Source of the DNA: Hemibagrus wyckioides
Taxonomy: Eukaryota > Chordata > Actinopteri > Siluriformes > Bagridae
Direction of reading: 5' to 3'
Assembly: GCF_019097595.1 (NCBI RefSeq)
Contig: NC_080710.1
Span: forward strand, 25,811,280 to 25,875,279
Length of the DNA: 64,000 bases
Shown here: positions 1 through 12,790 of the stretch, in pieces
Layout of the letters: each line of letters begins with the position of its first letter
Numbering within the stretch: position 1 is the stretch's first letter
Position numbers and translations under genes: made by a program
Notes under the pieces: model-generated
Database searches by the model: none
What the model saw: only the letters and a program-made list of their open reading frames with translations
Told to the model about the DNA's origin: nothing

Positions 1-177
1 CTTGGTGTACGTGTAGAGGAAGTGGGGTCAAAAAGTTATCTTCAGCTATCAGAGGAAAATCATGCCCGGGACTTGTTTATTGCGAAGTGTTTTAAAATTA
101 CTTTTTACTGTTTTATTTCATAGAGCAGGTTGTATGTATTCTATATTTTATGTATACTATGTATTTAATACAGATTG

Positions 178-207
178 GTGATGATGATGATGATGATGAT
201 GATGATG
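178..207. repeat. (GAT)n microsatellite
   Basis: About ten near-perfect copies of the trinucleotide gat/atg. The run of Met codons read on the plus strand is an artefact of this repeat. Confidence 0.95.
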
Positions 208-284
208 GTTCAGTTCAATTTGCTTCAAATGTATTTATATACCACTTTTAATAACAGCAAACAAAGCAGCTTTTACAGTTCCCT

Positions 285-360
285 TAGGCAACAAGGGAAG
301 GAAACCTTGAGAAGAACCAGCCTCAATGAAAACCCATCCTCTCCTGGGTCACACTAGATA
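285..360 (+). repeat. Interspersed repeat fragment ('gaaccagcctcaatg' family)
   Basis: This fragment shares the core 'cttgagaagaaccag...' with 5,030-5,110 and 25,740-25,840, which read 'gagaggaaccagacttaaaa' followed by a 'gacacc' block. Three diverged copies in one window indicate a dispersed family. Its class is not clear from these pieces. Confidence 0.6.
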
Positions 361-1269
361 ATAAATAGATGTAATGGTCAGTATAAGTCCCCAGACATAA
401 TGTTATCTGGACGTCTTGTAGCACAATGTCAAGACACTGAACACCTGGATGATTTTAACTTCACATAAAACCAGATGGTCAGTTCTTCTGTGCTTCATGT
501 CCAAGTGGAACATGTCAGGATGACAACTGGAAACAAAGCTGCATGATTATTAATGAAATAGGAAGCAATTTTGAGGGATTCTCACTCATCAATTCTCACT
601 CATGCTTCTTTGTCCAATTTTTAAAGTCGCAATGTGTATATTGATTCCATTCTTTCTAGAGCCAGGCATTTTCCAAGCAGATGTTTATGAATGATTTCTC
701 GTCTGCTTTTTGAATTACTGCACATTTACTGCAGCCCCAGTCCTGAGAAAAAGAACTACTGTTAAGCATACACCTTTAAGCTTATTAGGGTGCAAGTGTA
801 CAGTGTGTTATAAAAAAGTGAAAAGTAAAGCAACAATGTTTATGGCTGGTTAAATAAGTCACAGCTATGTTTCTGTTCTTCTGACAGGAACAACTCTTGG
901 GATGTTTGTGGGTCTCTCTATGCATAATGAGTTTTGACTCATTTGTTAATTTCATTCACTGGTTGTTCAGTAAGTGGGAACTTCATATTCAATAATCATT
1001 GGTTTGGGACAGATTTGTTCACTACAAGCAAGCATTCACTATTTATTACATTATTTCTTCCCTTTAATTTCTGCAGAGTTGATGCATTGCTGTGCTTCAG
1101 GTGTTTGTGGGTGTGTGTAAGGTCATGTGGTACAGCATCTATAGTTGTTCACAAGGAATAAGGGAAAATAACAGAGGTCTGATTTGTGCAATAGTCGTAC
1201 GAATGCACAAACTATGCCGACCTGCATGGAGAACCAAATCAAGGTAAGAGGTTTAATATGTTTTAATAT

Positions 1270-1352
1270 GTGGAAGGTGGCAATTGTGTGATTTGTTCAA
1301 CAAGCACTTTCTCCGTGCTTGTTGAACAAATCACACAATTGCCACCTTCCAC
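1270..1352. repeat. Perfect 38-bp inverted repeat (hairpin)
   Basis: Arm 1,270-1,307 is the exact reverse complement of arm 1,315-1,352, with a 7-base spacer (tttctcc). There is no mismatch over 38 base pairs. It lies directly before a decayed Tc1-type transposase fragment and may be a fold-back of a transposon end. Confidence 0.95.
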
Positions 1353-1572
1353 CGGGACACTTCAAGAATGTTCTACAAAATCACAAGACCTCAAGCTCAT
1401 TAAATACTTGTGGTATCATTTCGTAGAGCAGGAAAAACACCAATATAGGCACCAACAAACTACAGCTGTGCTCAATCAGTGGAAGAGTGGACTACAGGAA
1501 CACAAGCCACTGGAAGGATTGGTGATGTTATTCAGCCAAAGGAGACGTAAGCAAGTGTTGGGAAACAAATGA
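1353..1572 (+). pseudogene. Tc1/mariner transposase relic, C-terminal end
   Basis: The plus-strand reading after the hairpin contains QDLKLIKYLWYHFVEQEK and, further on, LNQWKSGLQ. This has the spacing of the 'SPDLNPIEHLWDEL...' segment that surrounds the last acidic residue of the Tc1 DDE/D catalytic triad. The key acidic and proline positions are lost and the fragment has no complete element around it. It is a dead remnant. Confidence 0.5.
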
Positions 1573-3179
1573 CACATGTGACTAATGTTTTGTCATGGAA
1601 GATTACATATAACCAATTATCCTTCTGGGCTTAAAAAGAGAGAAATACAGTTAAATTGGTGGCATATATACAGTAATCAGTGCTTTTGACATCAGAACAT
1701 AGCAGCTCCAGTTTAAAAAGGAAATTACAACTTCAGCAGTTTCAGTCGTTTATTAAATATGACTAAAACCTTGCAGCGAAGAAGCACTGAATCTTTTCCC
1801 AGCATCAGTCTGAAGCCAGAACATATTAAAGTTTAACTGTACCCACTGGGTTTGTAGTGTGTGGAGAATTAGATTTGGGATTTAAATCCAAGACTGATTA
1901 TCTCTTTAGATGGAATAGGAAATCAAATCATAAACTAATCTTCATACCAAAACTAATACACACTCAAGAGCTAAACAGAAAAGTGGAGCCAAAGCAACTG
2001 AACACACACATGAGGCAAAACATAAAAGAGGAGCCAAAACATCTCAGACAAAACAGAACCCATACACCGAGGCGGGAAACCTGTACAAATTACGGCAAGG
2101 TTATCAGAATCAACGCATGCTGCAGCGTGTATGACGTTACCAATCTAACATAAGCCAGTCCAAAAAGCTGAATTATTCTTAATATGGATGTTGTTTATAT
2201 TTAATCAGACTGCTGTTTGTGAGCATATAATGAGAGTCATATCTCTTCCAGCAGTCTGACCTTAACATGAACCGCTAGTAGCTGCACATGGCCGAGGAAT
2301 CCACATGTTTGAGATATCAAAGAAAAAAAACAAGTTAAACATCTGGACTTTGGTTTGGATAGAGCACATTAAAGAGGGGAAAAATACATGTGAAAGAAAA
2401 CCTTCTGCATTTCAAGTGGGTAACCACAGCAAGGTATTTTGGCTGCCACTATTTGCCAGTGATTGACAAACCAGCAGGGATCAGCATTTGGGCTCATGAA
2501 CGGATGTCCCTACAGACCGATCATTAGCTACTATATTTCAGTGATTTGAGATGTAACTCATAAAGCTGAAGATAATGGATCACACCCCATTAATGTGTTA
2601 CTGAATATGATGTTAAATGGACAATGGTGGGAAAGGCAAATATGTAAGCCTAATGTGTATTTCAGAAATATCCAAAGAAGCATGCATTTGAGACATTGTG
2701 AGGTTGACGCATATTTCAGCCGCATTTTGACGTTTAAATCTAATCTCCAAAATATGGGGCCAAGTTGGAGACTTTTAAGTCGGAAAATTAAGTTCAAGAG
2801 GTACGACAGTAGTTACTCTGACAAAGTTCTCTATGTAGAAGTGGCTAACATAGTGCTTTATTTAATCCTCTTAGGACATCTCTGATTCAGATTTTTTCAA
2901 ACAAAAGAATTATGCTGTAGAGCTTAATAAACAAGTGACAAGAAGAAAAAGATTCGAATAAATATAAAAAATATAGGTGAATATTTTGAGAGTGATAAAT
3001 TGTTTCAGTCATTCATTTTTGTTGTATTCATTTTAATTCAATTATTTAATATTGCCCTCAAATCACAGGTCATTTTGTATTTATTTCTGAATAAATCATA
3101 AATTCGAGGGTGAAATATTTATTATTAAAACAAATATTAAACTAAAGGTGCTGGACTAAATACTGCCTCATGTTTAGAA

Positions 3180-3625
3180 TCATGAAGGCAGGGTGGGTAG
3201 CACTGCAGACTCAAGGCTCCGGGATCCTTGGTAAAGACTTATCTCTTCCTGAGGTATATGCATTTCATTCTGTATTTCCTCCCAATAGAGTTTTCAGACT
3301 GATGGTATAGGTCTGTGACCTATTTAACCAGTATTGATATATTCATTGATAGACGTCGCTCTGGATAAGGATGTCTGCCGAATGCTTTACTTGTAGATGG
3401 TTTCATCCTGAACTCTCTGTATTGAGATTTGTATGTTATCATCATGGGTTTCCTCTGGGTTCCTCTGGGTTTCCTTTGGGTATTGTGAATAATAATTGTG
3501 TGTGTGTGTGTCTGTGCTTGTGTGTCTGTGTGTATGGTGCCCTGAGTCTCATGTCTATGTGTATTCATGCCTCATATCCGGGATAGGATCCATCATTTTA
3601 CCAGGATACTGAAGAAGAATAAATA
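3180..3625 (+). repeat. Diverged SINE-like composite
   Basis: The stretch contains 'gtcgctctggataagg' followed by a 'tctgccgaatgc' block at 3,355-3,385. This is the conserved 3' core of teleost V-type SINEs and related L2 tails. It is followed by repeated 'ggtttcctctgggt' blocks, a TG tract and a 'gggataggatcc' block. Two elements have probably nested or joined. Confidence 0.55.
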
Positions 3626-4360
3626 AATGAATAAAATAACTGAGACATGGTTTTGTTGAAAGTGTATCTTGCGTGCAACTGTCCAAGCAACTGTCCAGAA
3701 ATGTCCTGTGCATGTTTAACTCCACTCTGAATATGGCTCCTAGTCTTATTCTTTAAAAAAATATAAAGATGTTGTCCAAGAATGCTCTTGCTTCATCTAA
3801 TAAGGCAATAAATTGGCTACGGAACCATTGTCAAGTCTAATTAGCACGTAAGTTGAAGATGATGTACAGAGAAAGGGAGGGTATTCTTAAAATGAAAGAC
3901 CCTTTTGTACTGTCACTGAGCCAGTGCGCTGTACAAAACCAGTGGAACTTGTACAGCATGGAGCAGCTGTGGGTTGAGATGAACCCCACCACCACTACCA
4001 CCACCACCCTTCCAAAATTCTCTCATGTTATAAGTGCAAAAGCCAGCACTCATGCCAATAATCTATTGCAGTACTGCTTGGCTAGACAGTCAAACCCATC
4101 AGCTTCATGCCAGCTCTCTTGTGACGAGTTCCTTTCCATCTGCCTTTTTTCATACACTACATTCTGTCAAGGAGTGTCCATGAGCACAAGAGGATGTGAG
4201 AAACTTCATGCCACTTGCTGCTGAACCCTCACTGGCAAAAAAGAACACTGGATATCACGTCTTCACAATGAGTTAAAGGGGAAATAAAATGTGAGACTGA
4301 AAAATGGTGTCACACCATGATGAATAAAACACTGTGCTGCTCAGTAATGAGGCCAAAGGA

Positions 4361-4393
4361 ACAGACTTATAAAATGTGGCTTTATAAGTCTGT
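4361..4393. repeat. Short 13-bp inverted repeat
   Basis: acagacttataaa at 4,361-4,373 pairs exactly with 4,381-4,393 across a 7-base spacer. No gene end lies nearby, so there is no reason to call it a terminator. Confidence 0.7.
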
Positions 4394-4724
4394 CGTAAAA
4401 CTCAAGAGAGAGTGTTAAATAAATCCAGAAGAAAGTAAAGAGGCGGGGGTGCTGATGAACAAATACGATGCGGAAATTGCCCAGGTAAACACAATTCTGC
4501 CAGCGCCTTCCAAAACATCTGTCTAGATAAGAGGAAACTCAGGCAGTCAAATTTATTGCTACTCGTTGGCAGCCACGTTGAAACCAGACACAATTCCGGC
4601 AATAAAGGGTTAATGCTAGGCATACTGGAAGTGGTTCTCTTACAGTCTTGGGATTTGTATTCAATTTACTTCAGTTTTATTTGTTCAGAATTTTAGCTTT
4701 ATAATAATTTACAGTGACATAGTA

Positions 4725-4960
4725 CAGTCCTGGTCAGGGTCGCAGTGGATCTGGAGACCATCCACGAATCCAGAATCTGGGAACACCGGGTGCGAGTTGG
4801 GAATACACCACGGTTTCGGATACTATGCACACATTCACACCTAGCTGCAGTTTATCATAGCCAATATACCTCACTGGACACAAGGGAACCTTGAGGAAAC
4901 CCACATAAACACACACAGAACATGCACAAAAACTCCACATAGGCAGAAACTCGAGCTCAA
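4725..4960 (-). repeat. SINE/LINE-tail-like dispersed repeat
   Basis: It begins 'cctggtcagggtcgcagtgg', then carries 'cacacattcacacctag' and 'ggaaacccac' blocks. The same order occurs at 14,570-14,800 and, more diverged, at 21,500-21,700. This arrangement is a common fish interspersed repeat in antisense orientation. Confidence 0.6.
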
Positions 4961-5029
4961 AGCTGATTCAGAGAAAGCTAGATGTAGGTTTAGATCCCAA
5001 AAAGACCTTTATTGCAAAGAAAAGCTCTC

Positions 5030-5110
5030 TGGAACAACATGAAGATGAAATTTTGAGAGGAACCAGACTTAAAAGGGAACTTCTGCTTTATGACACCTGA
5101 TAGATCTGAA
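5030..5110 (+). repeat. Interspersed repeat fragment ('gaggaaccagacttaaaa' family)
   Basis: Same family as 285-360 and 25,740-25,840, sharing the run 'gaaccagacttaaaagggaa'. Confidence 0.65.
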
Positions 5111-5954
5111 GATTAGGACATCAGTGCAGAACCATAACCGCTAAGACACCACATCCCATCCACATGGCACTGACGTTCATCTATTCACAACTCAGCATCA
5201 CTTTCATTACGCAAAAGGCCTAGATCACAGTGACCGCACCAAAGCGCTTTCATGCCCACTCACTGGAGAAGGAAGGACAGCATCCAAACTGAGTGTGGGC
5301 AATCACAGTTTGTCTTCTGACATCTTGTTAGAGACCTAAAAAAAACAAACCCCACAGAAGATTCCATAAAGACTGCTGCAAACCTTGCACATTGCTTCCC
5401 ACATTCTCCTCTCAGTTTTGATTTCAGATGGTCTTAAATGGTTCCACAGAGCAAATCTTGATTTTGGGTTCTTTTCAGCAACCTCATGTCATTTTGAGAC
5501 CCACATGGCAGAGTTTTTTTCTGTTTTACTGTTTCTGTGGCAAAGCTGATTTAGTGCCTTAGATAAATGCTCACTAGATTAGCCGTGAGCTGAGCTTGTG
5601 TGTGTGTGTGTGGCCTAAAGCTGAGCAGAAAGCAATGAGCTGAAAAGCTGTGACGTGATTTGTTTTGAAAGTGTTATGTTTATCTACCACGCCAAGGGCA
5701 CATGCACTATTACCCCCTCTTCAGCTGTGTTCTGTGAGCAGCATACACATCTTAAGCATTTTTTTTAGACTCTTGTCTAAGGAAACACCCAAGCACATTA
5801 AACCATGATAACTGTAATGAAATTTGAATTGGACCTATGTGGCAGAGACGATCTCAGAAGCCTGAAAATGTAAAATACACATTGGTTGGCTGGGGGATGT
5901 TTAAAGGGTGATAGTAATACAACTCATCAAATAAAACTACATTATATCCATGAA

Positions 5955-6235
5955 GGGTGTCACGGTGTTGCAGTTTATAGGGTCCCTGATTTGATCTTAG
6001 GGTTACTATGTGCATGGAGCTGGATGTGGGTTTCCTCTGGGTTCTCCGGTTTTCCTCCACCTCCCAAAAACATGCTGGGGGAGTGGACTAGCTATGTGCT
6101 AAATTGCCCACGTGCAAATACATGTGTACATTGGTGCATTTATACCTCTTGCATGGGATAGGCTCTTGGTCTGTCATGACCTTGAGCAGAACAAAGTTTT
6201 TAATAAAGATAAATAAATACACGAATGCATAAATA
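5955..6235 (+). repeat. SINE-like repeat with 'gtgggtttcctctgggttct' block
   Basis: It has the block order typical of DANA/Mermaid-type fish SINEs: a 'gtgggtttcctctgggttct' block, then 'ccggttttcctccacctccc', 'aacatgctgg', 'gctaaattgccc' and 'gggataggctc'. It ends in an A-rich ataaataa tail. The 5' tRNA-like part is degraded. Confidence 0.65.
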
Positions 6236-7420
6236 AGTGAGAGAAAGTATATGTCTCCATAAACATTGCATGCGCACGCCACACCCACGCCACCCACACA
6301 GTCTAAACACCATGTGCTTGCTAATAATATGAAACAAAATGTAGTAAAACTTGCAATAAGTTCTCATTTTGGACATAGAAGCCCAAATTCTAAAATAGAT
6401 GAGGTTTGGATATGAAGTTTTATGTCACGCAGAGCTAATTTTTGACTCCCCTCTAACCATAAAGTCATTGTAAAATATTCCATGAACAGTCTTCAAGCTG
6501 TCAATTCAAACCAAGTTTGGGAACCCAATAACCTTTGGGATGGCAAACTCTAACCGGTCAGCTGAGTCGGCTGAAATGACTCCATAGTTTAAACAGCCTG
6601 ATATGTATGAGAAAGGCTTCGAATGCGGATAAGAATTTCAAGGCACATCCAAAGAGCGCCCAAAACACGGCTCGGCCACACATCATTGTGTCAAAAAACC
6701 TGAGTGAAAGAACTGCATAGACCATTCTCATGCCATAAATACAGACAGAGTAGATTTGGTCCAAGTTCGGAGGAGCCAAACCCTCACTTTCCTGCTGGGC
6801 TCTCATATTCCTCCTCCAAATGAAGTCTTTCCTGATCCGTGTCCAATGGGCTTATTATATTAATGTTGAATTAGATGGCTGAAATTCAAACTGAATGAAA
6901 ATGTATAAAAGCGGCCAATATAATAAAACTGGTAGGTGTTACTTTCTAATAGATTACTGGGGTGTTTGAAGAGGTGTGGTTCTCCACTGAGCAATATGAC
7001 ATTGTGTAATAATTGGATTATTGCATGCACACATGGAAACGGGGGGAAACAGCGAAATACTTCTCAGGAAACTTTGCATGGCTTGACAAATTGAGTAACA
7101 ACAAAGCGTTCTGTAATAATGCCAACTAGGAAGTTCAGGGGATATGGTTATAGTATGAAATTATGTTATTGTACAAGGGAGGTATTTCACCAGAAAACTG
7201 TTTACGTAAAGAGGACGTGGCCTCACATTGAACATTTAGCTCCAAAGGGATTATCCTGTTACGCTTAGGAGCATAGTAATACATTATTGCCTTTATTGTA
7301 TTTTAAGTTTGCTCCACGTGATTTCCTTGAGAATGATCAGAGCCCTTCTGTGTGAAGCGGCGAATATACAACATGTTCAGTGACCACATAAAAGTGTCCT
7401 GTAACAGGATCCAGTTTGCG

Positions 7421-7780
7421 TCTGTAACGCCTCGTCAGGCGGAGGAGTGTGCAGATTTCGTAAAGGACGGTGGGCAGAAATCGTGGTCAAGATAACGAAA
7501 GCAAAGGGTCAAATACCAGAAAGCTGTCACTCAGAAAACTAATCCAAAACACAAATCCGAAACTCGAGGTCAAGAGATAAACTGGCAAGGTCATACACGA
7601 GGTAACTAGACAATAACAGAATAAAGGCTTGGCAAGTGACACAAACGGAAACAATGCTTCGCAATGAGGCTGAGGTGGCGCGCTGCTTAAATAAGCCTCA
7701 GTACCGGAAGTGGCCAGAGATAGTTAATATTCGGGCGAGGGCTCCCTCTGGTGTTCTGGCCCAGACTGTTGTGTGACAGC
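7421..7780. repeat. Probable dispersed repeat, class unknown
   Basis: This block is less AT-rich than its surroundings and contains 'cgcctcgtcaggcggagg', a gcaaagggtcaaa block and 'caatgcttcgcaatgaggc'. I recognise these as typical of a repeat common in fish introns. I could not find terminal repeats, so the class is left open. Confidence 0.4.
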
Positions 7781-8487
7781 GTCCACACACCGAGTCATAA
7801 AAGAGAAGCCATCTTCCTTACAGAACTTGTTCAAGGTCTTTGTGCCTTACTCTTTTTGTTTATATGAGGTAAACCCTTTTCACTCCTGCGTTCTCTCATT
7901 TAATCGGCTGCTGGCTTTTATTTGTTTCAAACAATCCTACGTTCTTGGAGAGAAAAGGACCAGAGGAGGGTGAGAGAGCTCAGTGAGAGATAAGGGGGCC
8001 TTGAGAAAGGGAAGAGGAGTTGAGCTTGTTACAGGGCGAGAGGAATGTATCCTTATGCTTTGTCAAATAACATTGCTTCATGGAGTTAGAAAAAAAAAGA
8101 ACAAGTTTCACATGAACTGTGTTACATCTCTCATAATAAAACGAGTCTTTTTATTAATCATATTTAGACGCTACTGTAAGATGCTTAATAGGAGTTTTAT
8201 ATGGAAGACAGTTGGCAAACAGAGGCTATGTAAACTGAAGACTAATGCTGAAACCTGATGCTGCAGTACATGTTTTTAAACTCCCACTTTGTGTAATTCT
8301 TCAAATCAGGTTTAACCCATTAAACTTTATATTTACATTTTATCTATTTAAAGATACATTTATTGATGTGGAATGTGAAACACAATTCAATTCCTGTTAT
8401 CAAAGTCAAGTCAAAAGCCTTTTTTGTCATTATTAACGATATATAACCATAAGAAGTATGTATATAAATAGATAGTGGGCAGTGATT

Positions 8488-8585
8488 AAGGCCCCATGTT
8501 GTTGATCAGGTTTCAAGCTTCAGAACCACCAAGCTGCCACCATTGGGCCCTTGATCAAGGCCCTTAACCCTCTCAACTCCTCCAG
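8488..8585 (+). repeat. SINE 3' fragment
   Basis: It carries 'accaccaagctgccaccatt', then 'gggcccttgatcaaggccct' and 'taaccctc'. The same order follows the tRNA-like head in the better copies at 20,684-20,840 and 61,159-61,328. Head and tail are missing here. Confidence 0.7.
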
Positions 8586-10257
8586 AGCTGAGATATTCGA
8601 AGAATAATAAATATTGCAATGTTGTGATATAATGTGTGGGAAGCTTCTGCTATATATAGGCGGTGCAATACATAGTGAAATGAAACAGCATTCTTCCAGG
8701 ACCATGATGCTACACAGAACAAAGAGCTACATAAGACAACATAAAGTGCATGTGTGCAATACACACAATGCAATATTATACACAGACCAACACAGACTAG
8801 TACACCGTTCTGCATCCCTTGCATTATTGTATTATTGCAGCCAGTCGTTCCCTCACCAGACCAGATCTATTTTTCCCCTCTCTTGAAGTTAATAGGACAG
8901 TCTTGTCATGTTACAGTGAAAGTGCAAAACACAGATTTCCCTATCCTTAGGCTATCCTATCCTTTGCTGTGATGGAAAACTTGAAATTTACAGCATTCAC
9001 GCTGACTATTACAAGTTGCTAACACTCAAGACTTCTTCCATAAATGTTAAATAAACACCTCATCACAAAAAGCTCCTCCTATTCAACGATTAGCTAAAAC
9101 ACTTAAATGTTTTCCCTCTTGTGGTTAGGTTTAGTTTATTAGTTTATGTAAAATGCTTGCCATTCTAATCCCTATGGAGATTTCTGTAGTTACCGTATAA
9201 ACAAAAGTGCATCAGAAAAAAAAGGTATTAAAACCTTTGATTTGAATGGCACTATGATCAGAGACTGTGCTATAGAAATGTAATCAGTATCTTCGAACCA
9301 ATCAGATTTGAGTACAGCGCTATGGCATAAAAGCTATAAGAGTTATTTCAATATAAAACCTGCCCTGAGGTACACCTGAACCCTAGAAATCCATTCGCAT
9401 GTGTATTGCTGGAAGAACAAGAGTCTAAATTTTCATTAGAGATCCTTCCTGAAATTTCTAACCAATCAAGACTGTCATTGGTCTTTCGATGTCATACCTA
9501 TTGAATCAGATGTCAAATGATTGCAGTAGTCCCACAATGAAACATTTGTACCATGTTTAATTGGAAAAAGAAAAAAAAAAACATTTACAATATTCCCTCA
9601 ATCATTCTTCACATTGTATTTACTTAAACTTCTTTGGCCATTTGCTGTATTACAATCAGGAAGTGTGATTTGTTAGAAATGCTCGGTCTTGGAAGTCTAA
9701 TCTGGTGTTATTTACAGACCTCCGATAGTAATTTGCACTGTCAGGACTCTATTTAAAACTCCATTACTTTCCGAGCAGTTTTTGGGGCCCTGTAAAACAA
9801 ATATCCCTTCAGTCCTCCATTTTCTGGCAAGGAGAAGATCAACACTGACACTATGCGCCATGGATATGTTTGTACTACAAAATAAATGGATGAAAACATG
9901 GAAAGTGTTGGTATTTGGCGTGTTTACAAGCGGTAGTATGAGGGAATTACAGCGTTACAGATGTATGGAATATTTCGGAGAGTGTTTAGACTGCTTTGAC
10001 ATGCTTGCCTCCACTGACCTCACAGTACCGAAAAAAAGAAGAGAAAAGGACCGAACTTATTATTCACATAGAGAGGACACGGTACAGTGAGTTTAATTAC
10101 TTCACATGGAAATACAGCTCGGCTTTTGAACAAGGAAAAGGGAATATGTGTTTTGTAAAATAAAAAAAGAGTGCAATTTGCTTCAGTGTAAGTTAAGAGC
10201 GGGGTGACTTTAAGTGACACGTCCTTCGAAGATCATCATTTGGAGAAGTAATGAACA

Positions 10258-10344
10258 ATGATTTAGTGTTCTAACGATGAGTGTTTCTTCCAGCTGTGTG
10301 GACATGTCCCACAATTGGAAGAAACACTTGTAATGATAAATCAT
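10258..10344. repeat. 87-bp imperfect palindrome
   Basis: The left arm (atgattta ... gtgtttcttcca) and the right arm (tggaagaaacac ... taaatcat) are reverse complements with a few mismatches and small loops. They centre on ggacatgtcc at about 10,301. The inner segments gtgtttcttcca and tggaagaaacac pair exactly. It could be a small fold-back element or a hairpin RNA precursor. No transcription evidence is visible. Confidence 0.8.
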
Positions 10345-12599
10345 GTTTCAAAGATGGAACAAAGGACCCTGACATTAAAAAATGAGCTGAGGTTCAGGAT
10401 GTTATGGCCCATAACTATACTTAGAAACTGCTAGTTAATGCCATTTATAACATAACTGGCCCTAGAGCCTGGAGGAGGAACGTTTCATTAAATTCACATC
10501 ATTATTTATCTATTATATGACATTGTGCATATAATCACTAGTACCAAGAGATGCGTTTTTACAGCCAATCAGCAGAAGAACATGCTCCTTCCTAAAATTC
10601 AGATCATGTGTGGCTCCTTGTACCACAAAGCGAACAGTGAGGATTTATTTCAATTTAATTTCTCGGACGTGGGAGGAACACTTTAGATGTGGTTGAACAT
10701 AACAAAATCCTCTGTGCTGAGAACATCTCCCGGCTATGATGCATTCATGCATGAAACAATTTAATGTCCATAAATCTTCAGAAGCATTCAATTAACTTGC
10801 TTCGCAGTCAGTATTATCCATTACAATAAGATGGATTCTTTATGTTCAATTAGAAAATGATGTTTTTGTCTCTTGGAGAATCTGGGATTATTTTTTGTCA
10901 TAGAAATAACCTATTACTGATGTGTCGTTTGTGAATGAGTCGGCTCTTTGAACTGGCTCAGTTAGATGAATGTTGGGAACTGATTCACATATCGCATATA
11001 AGAAGTGGCCATTTCACCCATTCCTCAAATTGGTCATTTGCCAATTCCCAACCAGAAGCTAGATCTCCCCTATTAAATGACAGGTACCAAGGACCGAGCA
11101 TAACATATGCCTCCTGTGAGGCTTATGAAGCAAGCTGTTGTGACGTTGTGTCCTCATGTTACATCACAGAGCAGAGGAAGTGCTCTCTTTTTAATGCATC
11201 ATGATGCATGCCATCTTTTACAACCAGAGAACACGGCCAATTTAGCTCTCTCGGACTCTTTAAATAGATTTAACAGCAAGCACAATACAAAGTATAGGGT
11301 AGATAGGCAAAGCCCAGCAACGTTTGGTCAAACACTAGCAAGGAGCTGTTTGGGAGCAAAAGTGAAATCTTTTATTGGTGAGCTAAGCCGACTGCTCTGA
11401 CTCACTGAAAGGGTCAGAATTTCCATCACTATGACCTATGGCTTGAATTCAGATATAGCAAATTGATGATAACAGCTCAGTTTTTTTTTTTTTTTGTAAA
11501 TAAGCAATGAGCAATAAGTTCATGAAGGTTATACAAAAGGCTGCTCGGTTATATTATTATAACACAGCAGGATATTTTGTATTACTGAGCTTATAAATTC
11601 TAGCATGGTTCCTTTTGACCTTTGCAAAAACATTAAATACACATAAAACAACTTCGTCTCATTCAATATGTTGCCTTTTCAGCGACTATAAAATGGCTCA
11701 CAAAACAATAACTTAAAATACCAAATAGAAAAACGTGATATGGTGCTACAAAAAAGGGCTAATAACAACCCAGGACCTAATGCAGTGAGTTCCTTCATGT
11801 ACTCTCTGTGGTAAAGCATTTTAAAGGCATGCCCCACTGCCTCTAGTATGCCAAAGAAAACCATTGATGACAGCTCTTCCCAGGCTAGGCCAGAATTTAT
11901 AATGCTTACATTGAACCTGGTTTCTCCCTGAGGAATGTGCAGCACAGAGCCTGGGAGTAAATCAGACAAATTCTCATTCCTAATGAACAGCAAGATGTAA
12001 ATGTGTTGAATTGGGTTATTAAACAAGGTGAAGACAAAACAGTCTAATGAATAGAGCATCTGGTTTGGTAAATGTTCCTGTCATCAAGTGGTACACAGTC
12101 ACTGTTCAGCATCGGGCAAACTGATATTTATGGATAACTTATTGTTTTTCATGTAGAACTTGAAATAAAGTTTATAATTTTTTTTGGATACGTCAGGTCT
12201 ATCCACCATCTGTTCTGTCCACAAGCTGAACAATGAAACACCACAGACTCCATAACAAACTGAGAGTGCAGGTGTTTAAAATCTGTGCTCGCTAAAATGA
12301 CCTCCAAGACCTCAATACACAGTCCAGGAATCTCTGAATCACTCAAGACTGACCCAGAATGCAACAGCCTATTTTTGATTTACACATTTTTATGTCAGGT
12401 AACATGAATAAAACAAAAGGTGAAACAAAATTAAAAAGACAGGTTTTGTTCAGGTCAGAAGGTATGTCACATAACCAACAACCAACATTCACATTCATAG
12501 TCACAAAAACATTTGTCCACAATATCCCATAACTGGATGAATATCTAGCGAGTTCTGAAGATCATAGCATATGATACACAACTACATAACCCTCGTACC

Positions 12600-12790
12600 C
12601 TGCCGATGGGGGCAGGGTTACACTTGAAGAGACCACTCCCATCCAGATAGAAATGTTTCATCATAGGATAAAAGTGATGAGTCAGAAGAACTTCGTACTG
12701 ATTTCACGGAGACGACTGTCTCTTAGGGCGGAAACCATGCTAGCAAATAAAATGCCCCCTCATAGCATAACACAGCCACTGGTGTATATT
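12600..12790 (-). repeat. DNA-transposon-derived repeat, copy 1
   Basis: It contains 'cagaagaacttcgtactgat' and, further on, 'cataacacagccactgg'. The first block recurs at 25,550-25,570 in another copy. I recall this combination as a widespread fish DNA-transposon remnant. It has no reading frame. Confidence 0.5.

Noticed and set aside
10258..10344. Annotating a named microRNA
   Set aside because: The fold is suitable but I cannot match either arm to a known family, so it is kept as a structural finding only.
11679..12059. 126-codon minus-strand open frame
   Set aside because: No recognisable domain and no splice context, and it lies inside an fbxl7 intron in AT-rich DNA. Open frames of this size are expected by chance.
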